Assembly: GCA_964421085.1 (NCBI GenBank)
Contig: CAYQVO010000014.1
Location: 16,037 to 80,036, forward strand
Origin: CAYQVO01 sp964421085
GTDB lineage: Bacteria; Bdellovibrionota_C; UBA2361; CAYQVO01
Length of the DNA stretch: 64,000 bases
Reading direction: 5' to 3'
Translations under genes and position numbers: made by a program
Shown: piece by piece, positions 8,078 through 17,897 of the stretch
Layout of the letters: each line of letters opens with the position of its first letter
Position numbering within the stretch: the first letter of the stretch is position 1
The notes under the pieces: model-generated
The model's input: the letters and a program-made list of their open reading frames with translations, nothing else
Told to the model about the DNA's origin: nothing
The model's database searches: none

Positions 8078-9724
8078 ATGTTTCTTAAGCCGCTCAAGAA
8101 TCTGATCCGATTCACTGCAGCCTCCGGGACACTTCACCTGGCATTCATTCTTCTGCTCTTCGTTTATGTATTCTACTACCTTCTTGCTGTGGAACTGCGG
8201 GTTGTCGGGAAGATCGGCTTTACGATGGACGACGTGTGGATTCATATGACTGTAGCCAGGAACTTCGTGGAGGGTGACGGTTGGGGAGTCGTCCGTGGAA
8301 GATGGGTTTCTGTTTCGACTTCCCCAGTCTGGGCACTCCTGCTCGCTGTCTTCTACTTCTTTCTTCGAGACCCTGTCGTCACCATTCTTTCAGTGTCGTT
8401 TGCGTGCGGTGCGGCAGCTCTTTCGCTCTGTTACCTGGTCACCACGCGGCTGACAGAGCGGCCGATTCTCGGATTAATTGCCGCTGTTGTGGTCATGCTC
8501 CATCCGACCCCCCTCTGGGGCTGGGTGTCCGGCATGGAGCTTCCGGGTGTGATCCTCGCCCTGTTTCTGCTTTTATACCTTTATTATTCGTGGGATCCTG
8601 AGTCAAAAATGCGCCGTTTCGCCGTGCCTGTTGCGCTCGCTTTCGCAGCCATGACGAGGCCCGAGCTCTTTGTTCTCATCCCTATTGCCCTTCTCGATAC
8701 GTTCCGCGCAATCTGGGTGAAAGGCACCAGAGAGGCGCGGTACCTCGCTGTCAGGACTTTTCTCATACAGGGTGTGGTTGTTCTTCTTGCGCTCGCCCCT
8801 TATTTCGCTTTCAACAAGGCGGTCAGCAGCCTCTGGTTTCCTACAACCTATTATGCGAAGACACGTGTCAGAGGCGTCGGTCTTTCCGCGGCCCTGCACG
8901 CTCGCGACTGGGGGGCGACGTATAGATCGCTGGTGCCTTACCCGATTAACCAGGTGCTCGAGGTTGCCAATCTTCTCACGAACAGCAATCTTATCATGAT
9001 GCTTTTCCTGGTGCCCGGCGCACTGGGCTTTTGCAGGATGTTCGGTACAAAGGCAACGGCCAGAGGCGGTCTGCTTGTCGCGGCAATGTTTATCCTGCCG
9101 TATGCAATGGGAGTTACAGCTCCGGTGCGGTTGCTTTCCAATCACGCCAACCGTCACTACGTGCTTTTTCCGGTAATGGGAGCCGTGCTCAGCGCTGTCG
9201 GTCTTGATCTTCTCGTCCGGATTGGAAGACAGAGACTGCTTGCGTGTATCTGCGCATTTTTTCTCGTCATGGCTCCCTGGCGGAATGCTTACAATGCTGT
9301 GAAGCTGCTGGCGATGGACGTCGACTCGACAGAACGAATGTACAGACAGCTGGCAGAGTGGATGAAAAGCAACCTGGATCCAGAGGCGGTTCTCGCGGTA
9401 AACGACATCGGTGTAATCGCATATATCGCAGATCGGGATATCATCGACATCATGGGACTCGCAACGCCGGAAATCTGGTCGGCAATCCAGAGAAGGCCAG
9501 GTGAAAAGCTGAACATCCCTGCGCTTCGCACATATCTGCAGGAACATAAGGTGGAGTATCTCCTCGTTGCTCCTCATTATTACCCGGCTCTCACTTCCGA
9601 TTCGGCTGTCTTCAAGCCTTTGATGAGATGGGAAGAGAAGTACGAGCGCGGGAGGCGGATTTCTCCCCAGGTACTGTACAAGTGTGAATGGCCTGCCGCG
9701 GGTGATGCCGGAAAATCAAGGTAA
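8078..9724 (+). CDS. Polytopic membrane glycosyltransferase-like protein (GT-C type)
   Basis: 548 residues. A hydrophobic helix (about residues 20-45) is followed by an extracytoplasmic loop with TMDDVWIHMTVARNFVEGDGW; the acidic pair after the first helix and the downstream aromatic loop are typical of GT-C polyprenyl-phosphate-sugar glycosyltransferases. Roughly ten further membrane helices run to residue ~420. The C-terminal ~130 residues are a soluble domain (MYRQLAEWMKSNLDPEAVLAVND...DIIDIMGL), common in this family. Such enzymes transfer sugars from lipid carriers to glycans or lipids on the periplasmic side; the substrate cannot be read here. It converges with the HDOD-like gene, 8 bases apart. 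Confidence 0.7.
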   Translation: MFLKPLKNLIRFTAASGTLHLAFILLLFVYVFYYLLAVELRVVGKIGFTMDDVWIHMTVARNFVEGDGWGVVRGRWVSVSTSPVWALLLAVFYFFLRDPVVTILSVSFACGAAALSLCYLVTTRLTERPILGLIAAVVVMLHPTPLWGWVSGMELPGVILALFLLLYLYYSWDPESKMRRFAVPVALAFAAMTRPELFVLIPIALLDTFRAIWVKGTREARYLAVRTFLIQGVVVLLALAPYFAFNKAVSSLWFPTTYYAKTRVRGVGLSAALHARDWGATYRSLVPYPINQVLEVANLLTNSNLIMMLFLVPGALGFCRMFGTKATARGGLLVAAMFILPYAMGVTAPVRLLSNHANRHYVLFPVMGAVLSAVGLDLLVRIGRQRLLACICAFFLVMAPWRNAYNAVKLLAMDVDSTERMYRQLAEWMKSNLDPEAVLAVNDIGVIAYIADRDIIDIMGLATPEIWSAIQRRPGEKLNIPALRTYLQEHKVEYLLVAPHYYPALTSDSAVFKPLMRWEEKYERGRRISPQVLYKCEWPAAGDAGKSR

Positions 9725-9732
9725 AAGAAGGA

Positions 9733-10731
9733 CTACGTCAGGAGATCCTCAATATCATCCTTTCCGCCTTCGGATGCCGGGGCAGCCGCGCGTTCCTCCG
9801 GGGTAAAAAGCTGCGGCGTCTTATGAGGGGATATATCGTCTTTCGTTCTGTTGAGGAATGAATACTTGCTGCCGTTCTCGCGTATTTCTTCCGCGCGGTT
9901 AAGAAGGTTACGCATCTGATATTCTTCCATGGCGTATTCATCCTCGCCTTCAACCCGGGGAATTGGACACCCGAGAAGAATCGATTCCGACCAAACGGCG
10001 ACCATCCGGAAATCTGTCGCCTCGCGGCTCAGCGGAGTCTCGAACTTCGCCGAAGTCGCCTGGAAGAAGGCGTTGGCGTACGATACTCCAAAACCGCACG
10101 ACTGGAGCAGCATTGAACCAATCTGCCCGAGTGTGCAGCCGAGGTGTTCGAGTTCCCATTCGACGTTGTAAGGAACGGCGGATTTCTTCAGGAACTTCTT
10201 GTATTCGATATAAAGGCGCGGATTATTCTGGAGCACAGCGGCGAACGCAATGTGACGCATGGGGCCGACGAAAAGACTCGAGTCAAAACCGAGAGACGGA
10301 GTTGACTGCCCAAGCAGGCCTCCGATTTCGCTGCTTTCCTGGATGCGGCGCGAATGAGATTCCCACCCTTCCTTCATCAGTTTTTTTGAGAACTTGTTGA
10401 GGTAGATAAGCGCCAGAATACTCGCGACTGCTCCCGGCCCGAAGGGGCCTGTCACTCTTTCCCCGGAAAGATAATCCTGGTTCTTCACGTGCTCCCCGTA
10501 AAAGGTCAACAGAGCGAAATAGAAGCACGCAGTGAGAGTTCTGCTTTGAAGAAGACGGAGAAGAAGATTGAGGCTCGTCGTGTCGATGCTGTGGCCGCCC
10601 TGTTCTTTATTCTGAAGGTGATTCTGACGGAGCGACCGGATGCAGGTCTGGAAGGAAGGAGGCATTCCTCCAAATTGATCCGCAAACAGGCGGGCAGTTT
10701 CCCAGCTTTTTGGTGTGAACTCTGTCGTCAT
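9733..10731 (-). CDS. HDOD-like domain protein
   Basis: 332 residues, soluble. The central part, about residues 110-240, is alpha-helical and follows the HDOD pattern: a segment with HIAFAAVLQNNPRLY and then EWELEHLGCTLGQIGSMLLQSCGFG, resembling the E-x-x-x-x-G-x-x-H-x-x-x-G-x-x-L-x-x-x-W-x-(F/L)P signature. HDOD domains are degenerate HD-type modules in regulatory proteins; here no partner domain is recognisable. The C-terminal ~90 residues are low in known motifs and end in an acidic tail. Function unknown, probably regulatory. Confidence 0.5.
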   Translation of the reverse strand: MTTEFTPKSWETARLFADQFGGMPPSFQTCIRSLRQNHLQNKEQGGHSIDTTSLNLLLRLLQSRTLTACFYFALLTFYGEHVKNQDYLSGERVTGPFGPGAVASILALIYLNKFSKKLMKEGWESHSRRIQESSEIGGLLGQSTPSLGFDSSLFVGPMRHIAFAAVLQNNPRLYIEYKKFLKKSAVPYNVEWELEHLGCTLGQIGSMLLQSCGFGVSYANAFFQATSAKFETPLSREATDFRMVAVWSESILLGCPIPRVEGEDEYAMEEYQMRNLLNRAEEIRENGSKYSFLNRTKDDISPHKTPQLFTPEERAAAPASEGGKDDIEDLLT

Positions 10732-10930
10732 TTGCCGTTGTTCCTGTCAGGAAAGGTCGGTAATTCCTGCTCAGGTCTAAAGTGAAATATCGGCCCACTC
10801 CGGATACTGGCCATTCTCGGGGGTTTTCAGCAGATTCGTCAATGATCGGTTTTTTACAAACGGCAGTTGTAATCAGCTTCGGCCTGTCGCCGGGGGGAAC
10901 CCGGGTGCAGGAACCTCTGCGGAAAACAGT

Positions 10931-12274
10931 TCATTTTCTTTTCTGGAGCAGATAGTTCGAAACATCGATCGCACTTCTGAAAATTTTCTGATCCCGGGTC
11001 TTCGCATCGCGGAGCTTGAAGGACAATCCTCCATCGGAGGCGTGTTCGACAAACATGATGAAAGGGTGACGGTGCCGCTCGGAGTAGACAAACTGATTTT
11101 TCAGCTTCACCGCTTCGGGAAATACCTCCACATTGATGCCGGACTCTCTCATCAGTTCCGCCGTTCTGTACAGGTCGGATGCTGAATCGGAATGCTCCTG
11201 GAGAATAAGAACTTCCGCCGGGGTTCCTGTGTTTTCAGCAAGGCCGAGTTCCTTCAGTGCGGCAACGATGCGATCGAGACCGAACGAAGCTCCGACTCCC
11301 GGCAGATCCTCGTCGGAGAAGTTCTTTGTCAGATTGTCATACCGTCCCCCGCTGCAGATACTCCCCATGCCGGTATGAGCAGTCAGCACTGTCTCGTAAA
11401 CGATGCCTGTGTAATACCCGAGGCCTCTGGCAATCGAGAAATCGAAGATATAACACCCCCTGACCGAATCGAGCCGCGAAAGGATGTTTTCCACTGTTCT
11501 CATTTCGCTTATGCCCCGGTCGAATACAGCGTTCTTTCCTTCCCAGGACCTGACCTTCTCGAGCACTTCACAGGGAGAAGCGCCTGACGACAGAGAAATA
11601 AAATTCAGAAAGCCTTCAATCTGATCAGCCGACAGGCCGACTCCATCACGCAGCTCTTCCTTGACGGCGTCAGCTCCGATCTTGTCCTTTTTGTCGATTG
11701 TCCTGAGGACTTCAATTGTTTTGTCGTTTATTCCCAGGATCTCCATCGCTCCATTCAGAACCTTTCTGTTGTTCACCCGGATCTGGAACGCGCCGATTCC
11801 AAGAGCTTTGAGGGCAGTCGCGATAACCTGGATGATTTCCGCATCGGCTGCAGTGGATTCAGTTCCGACAAAATCAAAATCACACTGCGTAAACTCCCGG
11901 TACCTGCCGGCCTGCGGACGTTCCCCGCGGAAAACCTCTCCGATTGCGTAACGCTTGAACGGAATTCCGACCTCGCCGCGGTGCTGAACTATGAAACGCG
12001 CAAACGGGACTGTGAGATCAAAGCGGAGAGCAACATGCCTTTCTCCCTGATCGAGCCACTTGAAAAGCTGTTTCTGAATCTCTTCGCCTGTCTGTTCCTC
12101 CCCGCCCATTGTCTCGAGATACTCGACATGCGGAGTCTCGATTGGAACGAATCCAAATGAGTCAAAAACGCGCCGAAGAACGGCGAGCATCTTTGCTTTG
12201 ATAAGAGCTTCGGATGGAAGCTTGTCATGGAACCCGCGAAGGGTTCTCGGCTCTGCTTTTTTTCCGGTTTTCAC
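10931..12274 (-). CDS. hisS: Histidyl-tRNA synthetase
   Basis: Class II aminoacyl-tRNA synthetase charging tRNA-His. Motif 1 region TLRGFHDKLPSEA...FGFVPIETPHVEYLE, motif 2 FRGERPQAGRYREFTQCDFDFVGT, the HisRS signature ARGLGYYTGIVYE and motif 3 GVGASFGLDRIVAAL are all present, followed by the anticodon-binding domain. The start is uncertain: the frame opens with a TTG at 12361 (476 residues), but the family begins near KTGKKAEPRTLRGF, so I prefer the GTG at 12274 (447 residues); neither has a clear SD. The extra ~29 codons upstream are low complexity. No T-box or attenuator is visible upstream. Confidence 0.93.
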   Translation of the reverse strand: MKTGKKAEPRTLRGFHDKLPSEALIKAKMLAVLRRVFDSFGFVPIETPHVEYLETMGGEEQTGEEIQKQLFKWLDQGERHVALRFDLTVPFARFIVQHRGEVGIPFKRYAIGEVFRGERPQAGRYREFTQCDFDFVGTESTAADAEIIQVIATALKALGIGAFQIRVNNRKVLNGAMEILGINDKTIEVLRTIDKKDKIGADAVKEELRDGVGLSADQIEGFLNFISLSSGASPCEVLEKVRSWEGKNAVFDRGISEMRTVENILSRLDSVRGCYIFDFSIARGLGYYTGIVYETVLTAHTGMGSICSGGRYDNLTKNFSDEDLPGVGASFGLDRIVAALKELGLAENTGTPAEVLILQEHSDSASDLYRTAELMRESGINVEVFPEAVKLKNQFVYSERHRHPFIMFVEHASDGGLSFKLRDAKTRDQKIFRSAIDVSNYLLQKRK

Positions 12275-12457
12275 AATGGATGCAATATTGCCACCCGCTG
12301 GCGGGGTTGGCAATCCGGACGGACGGGGAGAAAAAACCTGTGCCTGAACCAGACCCGACAAGGCAACGCACAGACAACCGGAAGTGCCGCACGTTCACCG
12401 CAGCACGCATGTGTGAGTGTCCTCAATGAGAGGGAGAGACCTTTCTCTTCCCGATCC

Positions 12458-12524
12458 TTGCCTAAACTCTTGATTTCCTTTATTAATAGTATAAAGTAAC
12501 TGCAGGCCCGCACGTTTCCGGGCC
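12458..12524 (+). promoter_or_regulatory. Possible ileS promoter and leader hairpin
   Basis: TTGCCT at 12458-12463 and TATTAA at 12481-12486 are 17 bases apart in an AT-rich stretch; TTGATT at 12470 with TATAAA at 12490 is an alternative. Just downstream, GGCCCG (12505-12510) pairs with CGGGCC (12519-12524) to form a short leader hairpin, followed by AAGAGGTG (the ileS SD) and the GTG start. No T-box sequence is seen. Confidence 0.3.
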
Positions 12525-12543
12525 GGCTGACAAGAGGTGAATA

Positions 12544-15500
12544 GTGAGTGTAGAAAAGCCGTATCCAGACGTGATTCAGAATCCGGGTTTCCCTGCGATT
12601 GAAGAAAAGATTCTGAATTTCTGGAAAGCTGAAAAGATTTTTGAAAAGAGCGTCGAGTGCAGACCCGCGGAGAAGGATGGGAAGAATTCGGAATTTGTCT
12701 TCTATGATGGACCCCCGTTTGCCAACGGGCTTCCCCATTATGGCCATCTTCTTACCGGATATGTGAAGGATCTGATTCCCCGCTACCAGACGATGCGCGG
12801 AAAGAAAGTCGAGCGGAGGTTCGGCTGGGACTGTCACGGGCTTCCGGTGGAGATGAGCTCTGAAAAGGAGCTTGGCATCTCGGGTCGTCAGCAGATTCAG
12901 GAATATGGAATTCAGAAATTCAACGAGTATTGCGGGACCTCGGTTCTCCGGTACACGAAGGAATGGGAACAGTATGTGACCCGCCAGGCAAGATGGGTCT
13001 CGTTCGATCATGACTATAAGACCATGGACATCTCCTATATGGAGAGCGTTATCTGGGCGTTCAAACAACTCTGGGATAAGGGGCTGGTGTATGAAGGATT
13101 TCGCGTCATGCCTTATTCCTGGGCATGCGAAACACCCCTTTCGAATTTCGAAATCCGGATGGACAACGCCTACCGGGCCGTTCAGGATCCTGCCGTCACC
13201 ATCATGTTTGAACTGGAGCCCGAACAGGGAGATCCCCTGCCCCTCAAGATGCTTGCGTGGACGACTACTCCCTGGACGCTGCCGTCAAACCTTGCTCTCG
13301 CAGTCGGGGCTCACATCGATTACGCGATAATGGAAGAAGACGGCGTCGGCTATATAATCGGCGAGGCCGTGCTTCCGAAATACGAGAAGGAATTCAAAAA
13401 AGCAAAGAAGATCGGGTCCAGAAAAGGGAGCGAATTCGCAGGACGCAGATTCAAACCACTTTTTCCGTACTTCAAGGACAGAAAGGATGCGTTCCGGATA
13501 ATAACGGGCGATTTCGTGAGTCTCGAAGAAGGAACTGGTGTCGTGCACGTAGCGCCGGGCTTCGGTGAAGACGACCAGCGAATCTGCGATGCCGAAGGGA
13601 TCAGCCTGGTGTGTCCTGTCGATAATAATGGCCGCTTTACTTCTGAAGTGACTGATTATTCCGGCGAGCATGTCTTCGACACAAACAAGCCGATAATCAA
13701 GCGCCTCAAAGAAGAGCGCAGGCTTGTGCGCCAGGAGATGTACACTCACAATTATCCCCACTGCTGGCGTACCGACACTCCGCTAATCTACAAGGCGGTC
13801 GAGTCCTGGTATGTGCGCGTCACGGATTTCCGCGACCGTATGGTTCAGTTGAACCAGCAGATAAACTGGATACCTACGCATATCAAAGACGGTCAGTTCG
13901 GAAAGTGGCTCGAAAACGCGCGCGACTGGCTCATAAGCCGCAACAGATTCTGGGGAGCGCCGATTCCGGTGTGGAAGAGCGATGACCCGAAATATCCGAG
14001 GATAGATGTTTATGGAAGCCTCGACGAGCTCGAACGCGACTTTGGTGTCAGGCCCACCGACCTTCACAGGCCGTTCATAGATCAGCTTGTCAGGGCGAAC
14101 CCGGACGATCCCACGGGCAAAAGCATGATGCGGCGCGTGGACGAGGTTCTCGACTGCTGGATGGAATCAGGATCGATGTCGTTTGCGCAGTTCCACTATC
14201 CGTTCGAGAACAAGGAGTGGTTCGAGAGCCACTTCCCTGCGGATTTCATTGTGGAGTATATCGCGCAGACCCGCGGATGGTTCTATACGATGATGGTGAT
14301 GGCGACGGCTCTGTTTGACAAGCCGCCGTTTTTGAACTGTGTGTGCCACGGAGTCGTTCTCGACGAAAACGGGCAGAAACTCAGCAAACGTCTCCGGAAC
14401 TATCCAAGTCCCGAGGAAGTATTCGACACGCTTGGCTCCGACACTCTTCGCTGGTTCCTGATGTCGTCTGCCATTCTCAAGGGGAACAATCTTCAGATCG
14501 ACCGCGAAGGGAAAGCTATTGCGGAGATTGTCCGAATAGTCCTCAATCCAATCTGGAACGCCTACTACTTCTTCACTCTTTATGCGAACACAGACGGCAT
14601 CAAGGCGGAACTGAGGACGGACTCGACCCAGCTTCTGGACAGGTACATCCTCTCGAAAACACGCGAGCTTATCGAGGACGTGACCCGTCTTCTGGATGAG
14701 TACGACATAGCCGCAGCCTGCCAGACGATTCAGGCCTTCCTCGGCGCGTTGAATAACTGGTATATCCGCAGGAGCCGCGACCGTTTCTGGAAAAGCGAAA
14801 AGGACGGTGACAAAGTCCAGGCGTACAACACTCTTTATACTGTGCTTCACACTCTGACAAAGGTCGCAGCGCCGTTTCTTCCCCTTCTTACGGAGGAAGT
14901 ATACAGAGGACTGACAGGCGAACTGAGCGTGCATCTTTCAGACTGGCCTGATCCGGCTCTTTTCCCGCAGGAGCGGAAGCTTGTGGCTGAAATGGACAGA
15001 GTGCGTGAGATATGCTCAGTGGCGCTTTCAATCCGGGAAGCCAACAACCTTCGAACGAGGCTTCCTCTGAAATCCCTTACCGTTGCCGGAGAGGGGCTGG
15101 AAGCTGCGCGGGATTTCGCGGAAATTATCCGGGATGAGATTAATGTCAAGGAAGTGCGGGTCGGAAGCACGATTGGAGAATACGCTGTCTTCCAGCTTGA
15201 TCTGAACTTCAGGAAGCTTGGACCCCGGCTCGGTGGAAGGATGAAGGAAATCGGTGACGCAGCGCGTCAGGGTCTCTGGGAGAAAAAGGAAAACGGCATC
15301 GAAGCAGGAGGCGTTCTGCTCGAACCGGGTGAGTATACACTGAGCCTCAAGCCGAGGGAGGGATATTCAGCACAGGCTCTGGGAGACAATAAGGCGGTTG
15401 TCGTGCTCGATATTAAGGTGACGAAGGAACTCGAAGAAGAAGGTCTCGCCAGAGATCTTGTCCGCCTCGTTCAGCAGGCCAGGAAAGAAGCCGGTCTTCA

Positions 15501-15696
15501 TATCTCCGACCACATCGCGCTTTCGGTAATTGTGACGAACGGGCAGAAAGAAGCGCTTGAACAGCATAAGCCCTATATATCGGAGCAGACTCTCGCCGAT
15601 TCGTTTTCTTTCAGTGTGGACGACAACGCGTCATTCACACAGAAAGTGAAGCTCGGAAGCGAAGAAGTGACTATTGGAATAAGGAAAGTCCGGTAA
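12544..15696 (+). CDS. ileS: Isoleucyl-tRNA synthetase, long type-2 form
   Basis: 1050 residues, class Ia synthetase. HIGH motif appears as GLPHYGHLLTG near residue 65, the CP1 editing domain spans about 190-400 (AWTTTPWTLPSNLALAV), and the KMSKS loop reads KLSKRLRNYPSPEEV near 610. The length and KLSKRLRNYP variant place it in the eukaryote-like type-2 IleRS group, many of which tolerate mupirocin. The C-terminal region has a tRNA-binding extension without the zinc cluster of type-1 enzymes. GTG start with AAGAGGTG five bases upstream. Its TAA abuts the GTG of the downstream FadJ-like gene, so the two are probably co-transcribed and translationally linked. Confidence 0.95.
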   Translation: MSVEKPYPDVIQNPGFPAIEEKILNFWKAEKIFEKSVECRPAEKDGKNSEFVFYDGPPFANGLPHYGHLLTGYVKDLIPRYQTMRGKKVERRFGWDCHGLPVEMSSEKELGISGRQQIQEYGIQKFNEYCGTSVLRYTKEWEQYVTRQARWVSFDHDYKTMDISYMESVIWAFKQLWDKGLVYEGFRVMPYSWACETPLSNFEIRMDNAYRAVQDPAVTIMFELEPEQGDPLPLKMLAWTTTPWTLPSNLALAVGAHIDYAIMEEDGVGYIIGEAVLPKYEKEFKKAKKIGSRKGSEFAGRRFKPLFPYFKDRKDAFRIITGDFVSLEEGTGVVHVAPGFGEDDQRICDAEGISLVCPVDNNGRFTSEVTDYSGEHVFDTNKPIIKRLKEERRLVRQEMYTHNYPHCWRTDTPLIYKAVESWYVRVTDFRDRMVQLNQQINWIPTHIKDGQFGKWLENARDWLISRNRFWGAPIPVWKSDDPKYPRIDVYGSLDELERDFGVRPTDLHRPFIDQLVRANPDDPTGKSMMRRVDEVLDCWMESGSMSFAQFHYPFENKEWFESHFPADFIVEYIAQTRGWFYTMMVMATALFDKPPFLNCVCHGVVLDENGQKLSKRLRNYPSPEEVFDTLGSDTLRWFLMSSAILKGNNLQIDREGKAIAEIVRIVLNPIWNAYYFFTLYANTDGIKAELRTDSTQLLDRYILSKTRELIEDVTRLLDEYDIAAACQTIQAFLGALNNWYIRRSRDRFWKSEKDGDKVQAYNTLYTVLHTLTKVAAPFLPLLTEEVYRGLTGELSVHLSDWPDPALFPQERKLVAEMDRVREICSVALSIREANNLRTRLPLKSLTVAGEGLEAARDFAEIIRDEINVKEVRVGSTIGEYAVFQLDLNFRKLGPRLGGRMKEIGDAARQGLWEKKENGIEAGGVLLEPGEYTLSLKPREGYSAQALGDNKAVVVLDIKVTKELEEEGLARDLVRLVQQARKEAGLHISDHIALSVIVTNGQKEALEQHKPYISEQTLADSFSFSVDDNASFTQKVKLGSEEVTIGIRKVR

Positions 15697-17841
15697 GTGA
15701 GTCAGGTAGAGCCCGGAACAGTCGCGTCGGAAGAAGCTTCACTGCAGCTTCATGAGTCCGGCGCCGTAATTCTTTATCTTGCGCGCGATGCCGCGTCGCG
15801 TGTGACTCTGACTTTGCCCCGCATGGAGTCGATTGCGAAGCTCCTCAGGCAGGTGCGGGATCAGAAGCCGTCAGGACTCGTGATTACGAGCACGGGGAAC
15901 GGGGGCTTCTGTTCGGGATTTGATGCGAGTGTGAAAGCGTCATTCAGTGATCCGGTCGAAGCGGAAACGCTTGCGTTGAGCGGACAGGAACTTTGCCGGG
16001 CGTTTGAGACTCTCCCATGCACGACAGTCGCCGCTATTAATGGAGCATGCATCGGAGAAGGGCTGGAACTTGCTCTATCCTGCACATACAGGGTGGCTTC
16101 GGGCGACAGCAGGACGATATTGTCCCTGCCTCATGTGCCGCTTGGAGTTGTGCCTCCTTTCGGCACACTCGGGCGTCTCCCGAAGCTTATCGGCATCAGC
16201 CGTTCCCTTCAGCTTGTTCTTGACGGAAGGGGGCTCAAGCCGGGTGAAGCACTGGCTGCGAATATTGTGGACGAAGTAGTGGCGCAGCAGGCGCTGTTCG
16301 ATCATGCGGTGAAAACAGCGTCTGGAGGGCACATCCCGCGTGTGCGCCGCCGTTCCTTCATAAGCCGGCTGATTGATGGGACGGAACTTGGCAGAAAACA
16401 TCTGCGAAAACAGGTCACAAATAAAGTGAGGTGTAATCCCGGGGCTCATCCCGAATCGGCCTCTGCGGCGGTTGAGAGCCTCTTTTCTTCATGCGAACCG
16501 TCTTCATCGTGGCGGCCTGAGCATGACGCCCGGACTTTCGGGAAACTTGCTCTCGGGCAGGAAAGCAAGGCCCTTCTGAGAGTGGCCCAGCTCAAAGATG
16601 CGGCGAAAAAAATAGGCAGCATCGCAGTACGGGATGTGGAGCATGTCCATGCGCTCGTGCTCGGTGCGGGCCGCATGGGTGCCGGAATCACGGCGGCCCT
16701 TGCGGTGAATGAATGCGCTGTCGTCGTAAAGGACCCCAGTCAGATCCAGCTCAGAAACTGCCTGGAACAGGTGAAGAAACATGTGGCTGGACTATCCGGA
16801 ATGAGTGAAGCGGAGAAAAGCTTCGTCCTGAACCGCATAGAAATGACGGCGAGGGACTCCGCAAACTTCGGCAATACCAGCGTTGCTGTCGAAGCAGTTC
16901 AGGAGGATTTGGCTGTGAAAAGCAAAGCTCTGGAAGAGCTCTGCGGCTCGATTCCCGAAGAAGCTGTCATCGCGACTCACACCGCGTCTTATTCAATAAC
17001 TGCGCTCGCAGAGGGAGTAATCCGTCCCTCCCGGTTCCTTGGTCTTCACTTTTTTCCTCCCGCTGAGACCCATGAACTCGTTGAAGTGATAATGGGCGGG
17101 CAGACAGGGAACAGAGCTATTGCCGTGGCGACAGCTCTGGTGTGCAAGATGGGCAAGTTCCCGATAGTTGTGCGTGATGTCCCCGGGTTCCTCGTTTTCA
17201 GAGTGATGAACGCTTTTTTCCAGGAGGCATTTCAGCTCCTGCACGAGGGCTTTTCTCCGGGAGACATCGACAATGCGGCGGCGCATTTCGGTTTCGTGTC
17301 CGGCCCGTTCGCAATGCTTGATTTGCTCGGTCTTGATTCGGCATCGGAGTTCCTTGAGGCACTGACAGTCGAGCATGGTGATCAGCTCAGGACGCACCCT
17401 TTCTGCAGGATTCTTGCGAAACTTGGCAGAAAAGGCCTGAAGACAGGTGCCGGGTTCTATGATTACGGGCGCAATGGAGCCCGGGATTTTCCCGGTCTTC
17501 GCGCAGCCCTTAATATCCCGGCTCCTCACAAACCGGTGACCGAGCCTCAGCTGATCGAGGACCGTCTGGTATTTGCTCTTGTAAACGAGGCGGTTGATGC
17601 AATGGATCATGAGATTGCCGGAAAACCGGGTCCTGAGGCTGCAAACCAGATTGATCTCGGGCTCGTGCTAGGCGGCGGATTCCCTGCACTGAAAGGGGGT
17701 CCTCTTTACTGGGCCCAGACACTCGGCGCCGATGTTCTTCTGGAGACACTCAAGAAGCTCGAAGTCAAGCACGGGACGAGGTTCAAGGCATCAGAAGGTA
17801 TCGTGAAAAGGGCCCGAAGCGGGCAGAGTTTCATCGCCTGA
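15697..17841 (+). CDS. FadJ-like enoyl-CoA hydratase / 3-hydroxyacyl-CoA dehydrogenase fusion, atypical active sites
   Basis: 714 residues. Residues ~20-220 are a crotonase fold (GFCSGFDASVK; NGACIGEGLELALSC), ~310-500 an NAD-binding 3-hydroxyacyl-CoA dehydrogenase domain (VLGAGRMGAGIT), then the C-terminal helical domains. Overall order and length match FadJ/FadB alpha subunits of beta-oxidation. Several key positions differ: the second hydratase glutamate (PEVxLG in relatives) is His in LPHVPLGVVPP, and the dehydrogenase Asn after PGFLV is Phe (PGFLVFRVMN), although the catalytic His in GLHFF and the following Glu in HELVEVI remain. GTG start directly after the ileS stop, AAGGAA upstream. 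No thiolase partner lies next to it. Function may be altered from classical beta-oxidation. Confidence 0.75.
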   Translation: MSQVEPGTVASEEASLQLHESGAVILYLARDAASRVTLTLPRMESIAKLLRQVRDQKPSGLVITSTGNGGFCSGFDASVKASFSDPVEAETLALSGQELCRAFETLPCTTVAAINGACIGEGLELALSCTYRVASGDSRTILSLPHVPLGVVPPFGTLGRLPKLIGISRSLQLVLDGRGLKPGEALAANIVDEVVAQQALFDHAVKTASGGHIPRVRRRSFISRLIDGTELGRKHLRKQVTNKVRCNPGAHPESASAAVESLFSSCEPSSSWRPEHDARTFGKLALGQESKALLRVAQLKDAAKKIGSIAVRDVEHVHALVLGAGRMGAGITAALAVNECAVVVKDPSQIQLRNCLEQVKKHVAGLSGMSEAEKSFVLNRIEMTARDSANFGNTSVAVEAVQEDLAVKSKALEELCGSIPEEAVIATHTASYSITALAEGVIRPSRFLGLHFFPPAETHELVEVIMGGQTGNRAIAVATALVCKMGKFPIVVRDVPGFLVFRVMNAFFQEAFQLLHEGFSPGDIDNAAAHFGFVSGPFAMLDLLGLDSASEFLEALTVEHGDQLRTHPFCRILAKLGRKGLKTGAGFYDYGRNGARDFPGLRAALNIPAPHKPVTEPQLIEDRLVFALVNEAVDAMDHEIAGKPGPEAANQIDLGLVLGGGFPALKGGPLYWAQTLGADVLLETLKKLEVKHGTRFKASEGIVKRARSGQSFIA

Positions 17842-17897
17842 GGGCGCGAACCGGGGAGCATCGGGTTCCCGTTGCCGGCGAACCATGCTTTCAAGTA

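Noticed and set aside
6650..8245. 531-residue minus-strand ORF
   Set aside because: Antisense to the EF-G paralogue, whose GTPase motifs are clear; the antisense product has no domain sense.
8603..9577. 324-residue minus-strand ORF
   Set aside because: Antisense to the GT-C membrane protein.
10931..15696. T-box riboswitches for hisS or ileS
   Set aside because: No T-box core sequence or specifier loop upstream; only a short GC hairpin before ileS.
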